Positions 48,344 to 56,641 of a stretch of DNA of 64,000 nucleotides are shown one piece after another. The notes under the pieces are model-generated. The model was not told where the DNA came from and searched no databases. It saw nothing but the letters and a program-made list of their open reading frames with translations. The stretch covers positions 372,001-436,000 of the forward strand of contig NZ_JAGETY010000001.1 of NCBI RefSeq assembly GCF_017571525.1, written 5' to 3'. Source of the stretch: Hymenobacter sp. BT559 (lineage in GTDB: Bacteria; Bacteroidota; Bacteroidia; Cytophagales; Hymenobacteraceae). Made by a program: the position numbers and the translations under genes. Numbering within the stretch: position 1 is the first letter of the stretch; each line of letters begins with the position of its first letter.

Positions 48344-48373
48344 CAAAATTACCGGTTCTTCTTTTGGGCGCAA
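48344..48373 (-). promoter_or_regulatory. Complete Bacteroidota promoter (-33 and -7)
   Basis: On the minus strand TTG (48373-48371) is followed after exactly 19 nt by TAATTTTG (48351-48344), matching the TTG-N19-TAnnTTTG layout. It is among the best promoters in the window. Confidence 0.75.
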
Positions 48374-48489
48374 GGTTATGTTTCGCAAAAAACCTTTTAG
48401 CCGTTTTTTCGCAGTTTGCTTTTTCTGCGCTGCGCTAGGCGATTAGGCAGTTTTTACGGGATTAAAAAAATTTTACCACTTCCTGCTTA

Positions 48490-48522
48490 TTTGCCGCAGC
48501 GAGTAAGCTTACCGTAACTTTG
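48490..48522 (+). promoter_or_regulatory. Promoter of a possible sRNA
   Basis: TTTG (48490-48493), 21 nt, then TAACTTTG (48515-48522). The gene it drives on the plus strand contains no ORF longer than a few codons before the terminator. Confidence 0.65.
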
Positions 48523-48528
48523 ACTGTT

Positions 48529-48625
48529 TGTTTCGCAACTATGAAATATAGCTAACCATTCAGCCTGAATGCCTTGCGCACGAAAAAGCCCCACTGCTCC
48601 GGTCTGGAGCAGCGGGGCTTTTTTG
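48529..48625 (+). ncRNA. Candidate small RNA of about 95 nt
   Basis: A transcript starting about 7 nt after the -7 box would run to the strong terminator ending at 48625. It has only a 4-codon reading frame (MKYS). The next plus-strand gene is over 1 kb away behind a minus-strand gene, so this is not a leader for a downstream gene. The class is unknown to me; start and end are inferred from promoter and terminator positions. Confidence 0.5.
48585..48625 (+). terminator. Strong terminator of the candidate sRNA
   Basis: AGCCCCACTGCTCC pairs with GGAGCAGCGGGGCT (one mismatch, about 5-nt loop) and ends in a run of six T. Confidence 0.9.
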
Positions 48626-48628
48626 ATG

Positions 48629-48690
48629 TAGCACGGGCTTCGTCGTCAGCGTCCGACTTGCTGCACACGCGGGCTACAAAGCCCGCGCTA
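48629..48690. repeat. TAGCGCGGGCTTT repeat, copy 3 (diverged)
   Basis: The right arm (48669-48690) reads, reversed, TAGCGCGGGCTTTGTAGCCCGC, and the left arm starts TAGCACGGGCTTCGT at 48629. It is a diverged member of the family at 46397 and 47959 and ends 2 nt from the stop codon of the nuclease gene. Confidence 0.7.
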
Positions 48691-48692
48691 CT

Positions 48693-49478
48693 TTATTTAA
48701 ATGCCTCGTTGAGCACAGCGGCCAGGCGCACGCCGGCCTGCTGAATGCGCTGCTTCATGATGTCGGCGTGGGCCGGGTAGTAGCGGTAGTCGGGGTTGGG
48801 GTTTTTGGCGGCCTCGTCGTAGAGGCCGCTCGCGATGGTGTACGACTCAAACAGCCACTGGCCGGGGTCAGTGGTAGCCTGCCACTGCTTGCGCTGCACG
48901 TCGGGCAGGGCGCTGTATTGGTTGCCCATCTCGGTGTAGGTGAGGCCCTGGTAGTCGAGCAGGCCGCTGTCCCAGAGGCTGTGCAGGTTGGTATCCTTGC
49001 CCCGGTACGTCATTTTGATGTCGTTGCCGCCCTTGTCTTCGGCGCGGCCGGTGTGCATGGGCTGGTGAATATCGCCCACGATGTGCACTACGAAGATGAG
49101 CGCCTCGGCCCGCTGCTCGCGGGTTTTGCTAGGGTCCTTCATCTCCTTGATTTTGGCCAGCAGCACGTTGTAGGCGTTGGGGTTAGCCTGCGTTTTCACG
49201 GCTTGCAGGTAGGCGTCGTGGGCCAGGCCTAGCGGCGTGTTTACGTAGTGCCAGGGCGCGGTTTCCTTGAACTCGGGCAGGTAGCGCATCTCGTCGGGCT
49301 GGGTGCTCACGAGGGCCAGCGTTTGGGTGCCCAGCAAAGCCACCACCTCACGGCGGGCTTTTTCGGAGAGGTGGTGCTCGGCAATGATGCCGATGGCGCG
49401 GTGGCCTTCGACGCCCCACGCCCACAAGCGCAGCGGCAGCGCGGCCAGCAGGGCCAGCGCCAAAACTATTTTCTTCAT
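48693..49478 (-). CDS. Secreted S1/P1-family nuclease
   Basis: I chose the ATG at 49478 (261 aa), which gives a signal peptide ending before WGVEGH; the mature N-terminal Trp is a zinc ligand in this family. Further ligands are seen in GHRAIG, PWHYVN, HIVGDIHQPMHTG and KGGNDI with a following HSLWD. S1/P1 enzymes use three zinc ions to cut single-stranded DNA and RNA and remove 3' phosphates, probably to gain phosphate and nucleosides outside the cytoplasm. It stands alone, with a repeat at its 3' end. Confidence 0.92.
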   Translation of the reverse strand: MKKIVLALALLAALPLRLWAWGVEGHRAIGIIAEHHLSEKARREVVALLGTQTLALVSTQPDEMRYLPEFKETAPWHYVNTPLGLAHDAYLQAVKTQANPNAYNVLLAKIKEMKDPSKTREQRAEALIFVVHIVGDIHQPMHTGRAEDKGGNDIKMTYRGKDTNLHSLWDSGLLDYQGLTYTEMGNQYSALPDVQRKQWQATTDPGQWLFESYTIASGLYDEAAKNPNPDYRYYPAHADIMKQRIQQAGVRLAAVLNEAFK

Positions 49479-49728
49479 TGATGCAGAACTAAAAGACCGG
49501 CAAGGACTTCCTTGCCGGTCAGGGGGCTGCAAATATAAGGCTAGCCAACGGGCTTGGGCTTGGGCAAAAACGTCGGTCCAGCTAGGGCCGGGCGGCTGGG
49601 CAAAAACCTGGAACCCGAGCGCAGTACCCTAGCCACAAACTGCTTAGGTACTAAGACAAACAATTGGCTTATTGGGTAGTCTTAGTACACACGGCGGCCA
49701 GCCGCCTCCACTCTTTCGCGCATTCATT

Positions 49729-50454
49729 ATGAACATAGGCATTATTGGCGCTGGCCACATCGGCAGCGCCCTGGCCGTGCGGCTCACCAGCCTTGGCCAC
49801 TCGGTACTTATCGCCAACTCGCGTGGCCCTGCAACACTGGGCGACGTGGCCCAAAAAACCGGTGCAACGCCCGTAACGGCTAAAGAAGCAGTTCGCGGCG
49901 CCGACCTCATCGTGGTGACTATTCCGCTGAAAAACATTCCGGACCTGCCCAAGGACCTTTTCGAGGGCGTACCCGCCGAGGTGCCGGTTATCGACACCAG
50001 CAACTACTACCCTATGCTGCGCGACGGCCACATTGTTGAGTTAGAAACCGGCGACCTCACCGAGAGCGAGTGGGTGCAGCAGCACCTGGGCCGCCCGGTA
50101 GTGAAGGTGTTCAACAATATTTACAGCGTGCACCTCGAGCAGAAAGGCCAACCCGCTGGCTCGCCCGGCCGCATTGCCCTGCCCGTAGCTGGTGATGAGG
50201 CCGCCGCTAAGCAGAAAGTGATGGCCCTGGTAGAAGAGTTGGGCTTCGACGCCGTGGATGATGGCAGCCTTCGCGAGTCGTGGCGGCAGCAGCCCGGCAC
50301 TCCCGCCTACGGGGCCGACTTTTCGGCCGATAAGCTGCTGGACAACCTGGCTAGCCTGGGCAGCACGCGCACCCCCGAGCAACATGCCCAGTTTCTGGCG
50401 AACCACGCTGAGCAGGAAAAACAGATGCAGGCCCAGGGCATCAGGCTAAAGTAA
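49729..50454 (+). CDS. NAD(P)-binding protein of the F420-reductase/ProC-like type
   Basis: From the ATG at 49729 the product has 241 residues. It starts with MNIGIIGAGHIGSALAVRL, a Rossmann nucleotide site, then HSVLIANSRGP, which suits NADPH binding, followed by a GADLIVVTIPL segment and VIDTSNYYP. This is the pattern of NADPH-dependent F420 reductase (Fno)-like proteins and related dinucleotide-binding enzymes. Bacteroidota do not generally make F420, so the true substrate is probably different. A very stable hairpin follows the gene. Confidence 0.8.
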   Translation: MNIGIIGAGHIGSALAVRLTSLGHSVLIANSRGPATLGDVAQKTGATPVTAKEAVRGADLIVVTIPLKNIPDLPKDLFEGVPAEVPVIDTSNYYPMLRDGHIVELETGDLTESEWVQQHLGRPVVKVFNNIYSVHLEQKGQPAGSPGRIALPVAGDEAAAKQKVMALVEELGFDAVDDGSLRESWRQQPGTPAYGADFSADKLLDNLASLGSTRTPEQHAQFLANHAEQEKQMQAQGIRLK

Positions 50455-50479
50455 GCAAAACCGGCTGAGCCGGCCTAGC

Positions 50480-50530
50480 ATAGCCACACAATAAGCTCTT
50501 GCAAAAGAGCTTATTGTGTGGCTATATTTT
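50480..50530 (+). terminator. Very stable hairpin terminator with GCAA loop
   Basis: A 21-bp perfect stem (50480-50500 with 50505-50525) closes a GCAA tetraloop and is followed by a T-run. It can also stop the convergent porin transcript weakly. Confidence 0.88.
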
Positions 50531-50570
50531 TTAAAGCACCGGCCTGAAGCAGCAGTGAGTAAGCTCAGGC

Positions 50571-51989
50571 TTAGAACTCGACGTGCAGGCGCAGGGCCAC
50601 CACGTGGATGGGCCCCTTACGGTCGTGGTTGTAGCCGGGGTTCACGGCCAACTGATAATCGGGCGTGATGGCGGCGTGGTACTTGGGGAAGTCGATGCTA
50701 TAGTAGAGCTCCGTCACGAATTCGGGGGCGTAGTTGAGAGCTCCATCACCGAGCATGAAGCCGTAGCCGCCGGCGGCCAGGTAGTCGCGGTGGCCGGGCG
50801 AGAGGCCGTTGACCACGGCAGCCAGGCCGAGGCGGTCGGTGGCGCGGTGCCAGCGGGCGCCGGTGCTCACCAGGCCCAGGCAGGCGCTCTGGTCTACTTC
50901 GGTAAAGGCCCAGGTTTCGTTTTTGCCGTCGTTGTAGCTCAGGCGACCAAATACCCCCAGCTCGTGGCCCAACTCCTGCTCCATATTCAGGGCAAAACCC
51001 GACTTGCCGTGGCTAGGCCCCCGCACACTGATGATGCTAGGGTGCCCGTTGACGTAGGGCGAACTGACGGCCTGGTAATAGTTGCCCATAGCCGCCACGT
51101 TGTGGAAGCCCAGCACGCGCACCGTGCCCTGGTGGCCACGCAGGTGGTAGGTTTTGGTAATTTCCACGCTCTCGCCGTGGGCCTTCGCGTAGTCGTAGTC
51201 GAGCAGCGGGCCGTTGGCATAAGTAGGCAGCAGCGTCGAAGCTGCCCGCACCGCAAAGCCGGGCGTGATGTATTCGAGCACGCCGCCCACGGTGTAGCCG
51301 CGGGTGTTGGCCGGGTAGTCCCAGGCGCCGGCACTCATCAGGGTCCAGTTCATAAACTGGGTGCGCGGGTCGTGCGAGTAGCTGTTCTGGTCGAAGTAGT
51401 CGGCCAGGCACAGCTTGCCGGCCGTGATGCTGAAGTAGCGCACCGGGCGCGGCCCGCCCACCTGGTTGAGGTCGTCCTCATCGTCCACCGTTTCGGGGCC
51501 TAGCGCGAATCGCTGCTGCAAGTAGAGGCGCGCCAGGTAGAGCACCGGCTCGGGCGAGCCCACCCGGAAGGTTTCGCCATTGAGGGCGCCGCCCAGGCCC
51601 GAGGCGCTGCTGAGGCCGCTGCCACCCGATACTTCGGGGTTGAGGATGACGGTTGCATTTTTCCAGAGCTGGCGGCCCAGGTAGAGCGTAGTGGTGAGCG
51701 AAGTAGCGGCGCTTTCGCGGGGCCGCAGGCTGAGACTGTCGGTGTAGGGCGCCGTGAAGTTGGCGTGCCACTGCCGGATAATCGTCTGCTGGAAGTGCAG
51801 GCTCCAGCCGTGGTAATCATTAGGCTGGCCCTCATCTACGTGAATGGGCTGCTGGGCCGAAGCTGCTGCCGGCTGCTTGCCCGGCGTGGCCGACGAGGGC
51901 GGCGTCACGGCGCCCTGGCCGTAGGCCCGGCCCGCCAGGGCCAGCAGGCTAGCCACGGCAAATGCCCGCCAAGAGTAGAAATTCATCAA
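50571..51989 (-). CDS. Carbohydrate-selective porin (OprB-like)
   Basis: The 472-residue protein has a signal peptide (MMNFYSWRAFAVASLLALAG), a short disordered stretch and an OprB-type beta-barrel: WSLHFQQTIIRQWHANF, LYLGRQLWKNATVILNPEV, AGKLCLADYFDQN and many alternating aromatic strands up to the final HVVALRLHVEF. Such porins let sugars or related solutes pass the outer membrane. An adjacent ATG (51986) is an alternative start. No sugar-uptake operon is next to it, so the solute is unknown. Confidence 0.85.
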   Translation of the reverse strand: MMNFYSWRAFAVASLLALAGRAYGQGAVTPPSSATPGKQPAAASAQQPIHVDEGQPNDYHGWSLHFQQTIIRQWHANFTAPYTDSLSLRPRESAATSLTTTLYLGRQLWKNATVILNPEVSGGSGLSSASGLGGALNGETFRVGSPEPVLYLARLYLQQRFALGPETVDDEDDLNQVGGPRPVRYFSITAGKLCLADYFDQNSYSHDPRTQFMNWTLMSAGAWDYPANTRGYTVGGVLEYITPGFAVRAASTLLPTYANGPLLDYDYAKAHGESVEITKTYHLRGHQGTVRVLGFHNVAAMGNYYQAVSSPYVNGHPSIISVRGPSHGKSGFALNMEQELGHELGVFGRLSYNDGKNETWAFTEVDQSACLGLVSTGARWHRATDRLGLAAVVNGLSPGHRDYLAAGGYGFMLGDGALNYAPEFVTELYYSIDFPKYHAAITPDYQLAVNPGYNHDRKGPIHVVALRLHVEF

Positions 51990-52087
51990 CCAATCAAAAA
52001 AAGGGTGCAGGCAATACGCCCGGCAAAGGTAGGGCCGGGCCAGAAAAGGCTCGATTATTCACCTTATACTCATTTAGCTAACGCCGC

Positions 52088-53479
52088 TTATAACAGTGTG
52101 CCGTGTAAAAACGCGTAGGCCACGGTGAAGTAGATGACCAGCCCCGTCACATCGACGAGCGTGGCCACGAAGGGCGCCGACGACGTGGCCGGGTCGAAAC
52201 CCACTTTCTTGAGCAGCAGCGGCAGCATGGAGCCCGCCAGCGAGCCCCACAGCACAATACCCACCAGCGCAAAGCCCACCGCCAGGGCCAGCGGCACCCA
52301 GTGCGGGCCGTAGTCGCGCAGGTGCAGGCCTTGCCAGAGCGCAATGCGGATGGTGCCCACAATGCCCAGAATCACCCCTAGCGCGAGGCCCGCCAGCAGC
52401 TCGCGGCGCATCACCTGCCACCAGCGGCCCACCGTCACTTCGCCCAGGCTCATAGCCCGGATAATGAGCGAGGTAGCCTGCGAGCCGGCATTGCCGCCCG
52501 AGCTGATAACCAGCGGCACGAATAGCGCCAGCACCACGGCCTTCTCAATTTCGCCCTCAAAAAAGCCCATGGCGGTGGCCGTAAACATCTCGCCCAGAAA
52601 GAGCACCACCAGCCAGCCGGCGCGCTTCTGCACCATTTTGAAGAGCGGAATCTGCAAATACGGCTCGTCGAGCGCTTCGGAGCCGCCAAGCTTTTGCATG
52701 TCTTCGGTGTCTTCGCGCTCACGCAGGGCCAGGATGTCGTCGAGGGTGACAATGCCCAGCAGCACGCCGTGGGCGTCGGTAACGGGTAGCGCGATGCGCT
52801 GGTGGCGGCGAAAATCGGCTAGGGCCTTTTCCTGGCTTTGCTGGGCGCTGAGGCACACAAAGCGGCGGTCCATAATGTCGCGCACGTGCGCCGTGGGCGG
52901 CTGCATCAGGAAGTCGCGGATATGAATATCATCCAGTAAAATACCCTTTTCGTCAACCACATACAGCATCGTCACCGTTTCGGCGCTGGCCCCGTGGCGG
53001 CGGATGAAGTCGAAAACGTCCGTCATGCTCCAGTCTTCGCGCAGGGCAATGTAGTCGGGCGTCATCAGCCGGCCCACGCTGTCGTGCGGAAAGCCCAGCA
53101 GCTCGAGTGTGATGCGACGCTGCTCGGGGGCTAGCCGCTCGACCTGCGTGCGCACAAACGCGGGCGGCAGGCGCTCGAAGAGGTTGGTGCGGTCGTCGGG
53201 GGCCATGTGGTTGAGCATGGCCGTGAGCTGCTCGGGCGCTAGCTGGCCCAGCAATTGGTTTTGGGCGCTCGGCGTGAGGTACTCAAACACCCGCGTGGCC
53301 TGCGCCAGCGGCAGCAGCCGAAACACAATGAGCAGCTCGGCCACCGGCTGGTGGTCGATGAGGTGCGCCAGGTCGGGCGCGGCCAGGGTAGGCAGCAGCT
53401 GCTTCAGGCCCCGAAAATCGTGGCGCGCCAGCAAGTCGTGCAGCTTATCGGCGGTAGTAGTGGGGGCGATAGAAACCAT
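52088..53479 (-). CDS. mgtE: MgtE-family magnesium transporter
   Basis: MgtE is a Mg2+ channel gated by cytoplasmic Mg2+. The protein (463 aa from ATG 53479) has the N domain (about 15-130: LKQLLPTLAAPDLAHLI, then FERLPPAFVRTQVERL), a CBS pair (about 130-255: MTPDYIALRED, DIMDRRFVCLSA and VTLDDILAL) and a C-terminal membrane part with five helices, including the pore segment SSGGNAGSQATSLIIRAM. An upstream TTG start is possible but would lie inside a perfect hairpin that covers the start region. The gene follows an M13 peptidase gene on the same strand. Confidence 0.93.
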   Translation of the reverse strand: MVSIAPTTTADKLHDLLARHDFRGLKQLLPTLAAPDLAHLIDHQPVAELLIVFRLLPLAQATRVFEYLTPSAQNQLLGQLAPEQLTAMLNHMAPDDRTNLFERLPPAFVRTQVERLAPEQRRITLELLGFPHDSVGRLMTPDYIALREDWSMTDVFDFIRRHGASAETVTMLYVVDEKGILLDDIHIRDFLMQPPTAHVRDIMDRRFVCLSAQQSQEKALADFRRHQRIALPVTDAHGVLLGIVTLDDILALREREDTEDMQKLGGSEALDEPYLQIPLFKMVQKRAGWLVVLFLGEMFTATAMGFFEGEIEKAVVLALFVPLVISSGGNAGSQATSLIIRAMSLGEVTVGRWWQVMRRELLAGLALGVILGIVGTIRIALWQGLHLRDYGPHWVPLALAVGFALVGIVLWGSLAGSMLPLLLKKVGFDPATSSAPFVATLVDVTGLVIYFTVAYAFLHGTLL

Positions 53480-53514
53480 AAGAGCGGGCAAAACCTCCGT
53501 TTTGCCCGCTCTTA
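53479..53514 (-). promoter_or_regulatory. Hairpin covering the mgtE translation start
   Basis: A perfect 16-bp stem (53479-53494 with 53499-53514) ends at the A of the mgtE ATG. Its 4-nt loop reads GGAG on the coding strand and, with the next G, forms the only Shine-Dalgarno-like word upstream. There is no T-run, so it is not a normal terminator. A translation-control role is possible. Confidence 0.5.
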
Positions 53515-53563
53515 CGCAGCGACACTTTAAAATGATGTACCTAACAGGTAATCAAGCAATAAC

Positions 53564-55609
53564 TCACCAAATCTTCACCCGCGCCGAATCCGGGATGTAA
53601 AGCTTCTGGCCGGGCTTCACGCCAAAGGCATCGTAGAAGGCAGGCACGTCGGCCATCGGGCCGTTCACGCGGTACTGGGCGGGCGAGTGCACATCGGTGA
53701 GCAGCTGCGAGGCTAGGGCCTCGTCGCGCACGTGCATCTGCCACCCTAGCGCGTAGCCCAGGAAGTAGCGCTGCACGGGCGTGAGGCCGGCTACTTTCTT
53801 GCCCTCCTTGTACTCCTTGGTTTTCTTAAAAGCATCGAGGCCGATGACGATGCCGCCGAGGTCGGCAATGTTTTCGCCGGCCGTGGCCTTGCCGTTGATG
53901 TGCATCGAGTCGAGTAGCGTGTAGTGGTTGAACTGCCGCACAATCACGTTGACGCGCTGGTTGAAGCGCTTGCGGTCGTCCTTGCTCCACCACTCGTGCA
54001 GGTTGCCGTGGGCGTCGTACTGGCTGCCCTGGTCGTCGAAGCCGTGGGTGAGCTCGTGGCCGATGGTGCTAGCCCCGGCGTAGCCATACACCAGCGCGTC
54101 GTCGGCGTCGGCGTCGAGCAGCGTGGGGATGGCGAAGGCGGCGGCGGGCAGCACAATCTCGTTGTTGCTGGGGTTGTAGTAGGCATTATACGTCTGGGGC
54201 GTCATGCCCCATTCGGTGCGGTCTACGGGCTTGCCGAGCTTGTTGAGCTGGTAGTTATACTGCCACTGGTTGGCGCGCATCACGTTGGCGGCCAGCGGGC
54301 TGCGGTCAATTTTCAGATTAGAATAATCTTTCCACTTGGTGGGGTAGCCCACCTTGGGCATAATGGCCTTGAGCTTCTGCTGGGCCACTACTTTGGTGGG
54401 CGCGCTCATCCAGTCCACGTTCTGGATGTGCTGCGAGAACGACGACATCACGTTCTTCACCAAGGTGTCGTAGCGGGCCTTGGCTTCGGGCTTGAAGTAC
54501 TCTTTCACGAAAAGCTGGCCTAGCGCGTCGCCCAGGGCATCCTCCTCCATGTCGAGCACGCGCTTCCAGCGGGGGCGCATGGCTTTGGCGCCGCGCAGCT
54601 GCGTGCCGTAAAACTTAAAGTTCTCATCCACAAACGGCTGGCTGAGCGTGGGCGCGTACTCGCGGGTTAGCTGCCAGGTGAGGTAGGCTTTCCAATCGTC
54701 GACCGGCTTGGTTTTCAGGAGCTGGCCCACCGTTTGGTAAAACTCGGGCTGGCCTACAATCACCGTATCGACCGCGGTGGCCCCTAGCTGGCCAAACCAC
54801 GACTTCCAGCTCACGCCGGGCGTCAGCTTGTCGAGCTGGGCCAGGGTCATTTTGTTGTAATTCTTGTACGGGTCGCGCAGGTCAGCGAGCTTGCGCGACG
54901 ACTTGGCAAGGGTCGTTTCGAGCGCCATCACCTTGCCAGCGTTGGCGTTGGCCATGGTCGAATCCTGGCCCAGCAGCTTGAAGATGCTGGCCACGTGCCG
55001 CACGTAGGCGCGGCGGATATTCTTGGTGCGGGTATCGGTGTTGAAGTAGTAATCGCGGTTGGGCAGGCCCAGGCCGCTTTGGTAGAGGTACAGCGCCATC
55101 TTGTCGCTGTTTTTCTCATCCTGGTTCACGCGGGGGCCGATGAGCGCACGCACCCCTAGCTGGATTTCGTGGGCTACCACACCCGGCACGTCGGCCGCCG
55201 TTTTGATGGCCGCGATGCGGTCTAGTTCGGGCTTGATGGGCGTGTAGCCCAGCTGGTTGGCCTTTAATGAGTCGATACCCACGGCCCAGAAGTCGCCGAT
55301 TTTCTGCTGGTTGCTGCCGGCTGCGGCATTGGCCTTGGCGGCTTCTACGCTGGTGGCGCGCAGGCGGCCATACACTTCCTTCTGCACCTCAATGCCGATG
55401 CCCGAGTTGCTCTCGGAGGCCGGAATCGGGTGGTTTTTAATCCAGGTGCCGTTGGCGTAGCTGAAAAAGTCGTCGCCCGGCGCCACGGTCGTGTCGAGGG
55501 CGGCGCGCAGCAGGTCGGGCTGCTTGCCCGCGCCCGAGGAAGTGGAGGAAGAGTTGCAGGCCGTAGCCAGGGCGGCCAGCAGCGGCAGCGCCAACAGATT
55601 TTTATTCAT
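53564..55609 (-). CDS. M13-family zinc metallopeptidase lipoprotein
   Basis: I chose the ATG at 55609 (681 aa), which gives a lipoprotein signal with lipobox LATAC; the longer ORF adds a basic stretch without signal. The protein is an M13 (neprilysin/PepO-like) peptidase: GDDFFSYANGTWIKNHPIP at the start, NAYYNPSNNEIVLPAA, the zinc site STIGHELTHGFDDQG and the third ligand in GENIADLGG. It cuts oligopeptides, here probably at the periplasmic or outer face of a membrane. mgtE follows on the same strand with 84 nt between. Confidence 0.93.
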   Translation of the reverse strand: MNKNLLALPLLAALATACNSSSTSSGAGKQPDLLRAALDTTVAPGDDFFSYANGTWIKNHPIPASESNSGIGIEVQKEVYGRLRATSVEAAKANAAAGSNQQKIGDFWAVGIDSLKANQLGYTPIKPELDRIAAIKTAADVPGVVAHEIQLGVRALIGPRVNQDEKNSDKMALYLYQSGLGLPNRDYYFNTDTRTKNIRRAYVRHVASIFKLLGQDSTMANANAGKVMALETTLAKSSRKLADLRDPYKNYNKMTLAQLDKLTPGVSWKSWFGQLGATAVDTVIVGQPEFYQTVGQLLKTKPVDDWKAYLTWQLTREYAPTLSQPFVDENFKFYGTQLRGAKAMRPRWKRVLDMEEDALGDALGQLFVKEYFKPEAKARYDTLVKNVMSSFSQHIQNVDWMSAPTKVVAQQKLKAIMPKVGYPTKWKDYSNLKIDRSPLAANVMRANQWQYNYQLNKLGKPVDRTEWGMTPQTYNAYYNPSNNEIVLPAAAFAIPTLLDADADDALVYGYAGASTIGHELTHGFDDQGSQYDAHGNLHEWWSKDDRKRFNQRVNVIVRQFNHYTLLDSMHINGKATAGENIADLGGIVIGLDAFKKTKEYKEGKKVAGLTPVQRYFLGYALGWQMHVRDEALASQLLTDVHSPAQYRVNGPMADVPAFYDAFGVKPGQKLYIPDSARVKIW

Positions 55610-55732
55610 TTGCGAAAAAAGGAAGAGCTTAGCCAGAAGCGCCGCAATAGTAGCGCCGCGCGGGCCACAGTAGCTAACGGTCGGTGCTTTGCGTAGGACG
55701 GTTGCACCGCCACTAGCCCCTTCTCCGCGCCC

Positions 55733-56218
55733 ATGACGCTTCCGCACCTGCTTTTGCTCAATTTTGCGCTGGCGGCCTACCTCACGGGCGTTATTTGGGT
55801 GGTGCAGCTGGTCACGTATCCGGCGTTCTTGCTGGTGGGCAAAGGGGAGTTTGGCCGCTACCACGCCGCCCACACGCGGGGCATGGGCTGGGTGGTGGGC
55901 GCCCCCATGGTGCTGGAGCTGGCCCTGGCCGCCTGGCTGGCCTGGGCGGCCTACCCTAGCTGGGGCGCGGGCCGGGCGCTGGGCCAGCTGGCGCTGGTGG
56001 TGGCCGTGTGGCTGGCCACGTTTTTTATTGCCGTGCCCTTTCACAATCGGCTCGAAGCCGGAGGCTACAACTACGTAGCGCTCGACGGCCTGGTGCGCAC
56101 TAATTGGCTACGCACCCTGGCCTGGACGGCCCGCGCGGTCTGGCTAGGGTGGTGGTTGTGGCAGTTATCCACGTATTCGCTGCCAATCGTTCCCAACATT
56201 CGGGCCATCGCGCCGTAA
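55733..56218 (+). CDS. Conserved four-helix membrane protein
   Basis: The 161-residue protein has four hydrophobic helices (about 5-30, 55-78, 84-103 and 128-150). Conserved-looking polar positions lie between them: GEFGRYHAAHTRGMGW after helix 1, VPFHNRLEAGGYN after helix 3 and RTNWLRTLAWTAR before helix 4. This pattern is known from conserved but unnamed membrane proteins; DUF1772-like proteins share the late FHN segment. Function is unknown. It is divergent from the M13 gene, with the start 123 nt away. Confidence 0.7.
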   Translation: MTLPHLLLLNFALAAYLTGVIWVVQLVTYPAFLLVGKGEFGRYHAAHTRGMGWVVGAPMVLELALAAWLAWAAYPSWGAGRALGQLALVVAVWLATFFIAVPFHNRLEAGGYNYVALDGLVRTNWLRTLAWTARAVWLGWWLWQLSTYSLPIVPNIRAIAP

Positions 56219-56246
56219 CTTGCGGCCTAAAATCTGGCTTACCTGT

Positions 56247-56504
56247 ATGATGATGAAACGCTTCCTGCCCGCGCTGCTAGCCTCAGCGGCCCTCACGCTG
56301 ACCCTGGCCGCCTGCAGCTCGCCCGACGGCAACCCCACTTCGACCGAAGACGACGTAGCCACTGCCCCGCTGCCGCCCCTGCCGGCGGCCGTAGATACCA
56401 CGGGCGGCAAAAAAGCCCCCGCGCCCGCTGCCAACAGCGTGATGCGCGAGTTGAGCGCCCCCAATGCTACGGAAGACATCAAAAAGATGCAGCCCCAGAT
56501 GTAA
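56247..56504 (+). CDS. Small lipoprotein
   Basis: The 85-residue protein starts at one of three consecutive ATGs (56247, 56250, 56253) and has a clear lipoprotein signal ending LTLAAC. The mature part is acidic and Pro/Ala-rich (TSTEDDVATAPLPPLPAAV) and ends in a short helix (SAPNATEDIKKMQPQM). No family is recognised. It lies 28 nt after the membrane protein gene and may share its transcript. Two hairpins follow. Confidence 0.7.
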   Translation: MMMKRFLPALLASAALTLTLAACSSPDGNPTSTEDDVATAPLPPLPAAVDTTGGKKAPAPAANSVMRELSAPNATEDIKKMQPQM

Positions 56505-56544
56505 CTCGCAGCTTTACACCGAGTTACCTACTTTCACAGATTCT

Positions 56545-56617
56545 AGCCCCTACCCGTTGGGAGGGGCTGAAGCCTGCGCTTCGAAGTTGCCTGGCAGCTT
56601 GGGGGCGCAGGCTTTTG
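56545..56617 (+). terminator. Two hairpins ending in a terminator
   Basis: AGCCCC/GGGGCT at 56545-56567 is followed by AGCCTGCGC (56571-56579) pairing with GCGCAGGCT (56605-56613) and a short T-run. Confidence 0.65.
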
Positions 56618-56641
56618 CGCAGCTAGCCTTTCCTATTTTTT

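Noticed and set aside
50583..51503. 306-residue plus-strand ORF opposite the porin
   Set aside because: Antisense to a well-supported outer membrane protein; no signal, motif or promoter.
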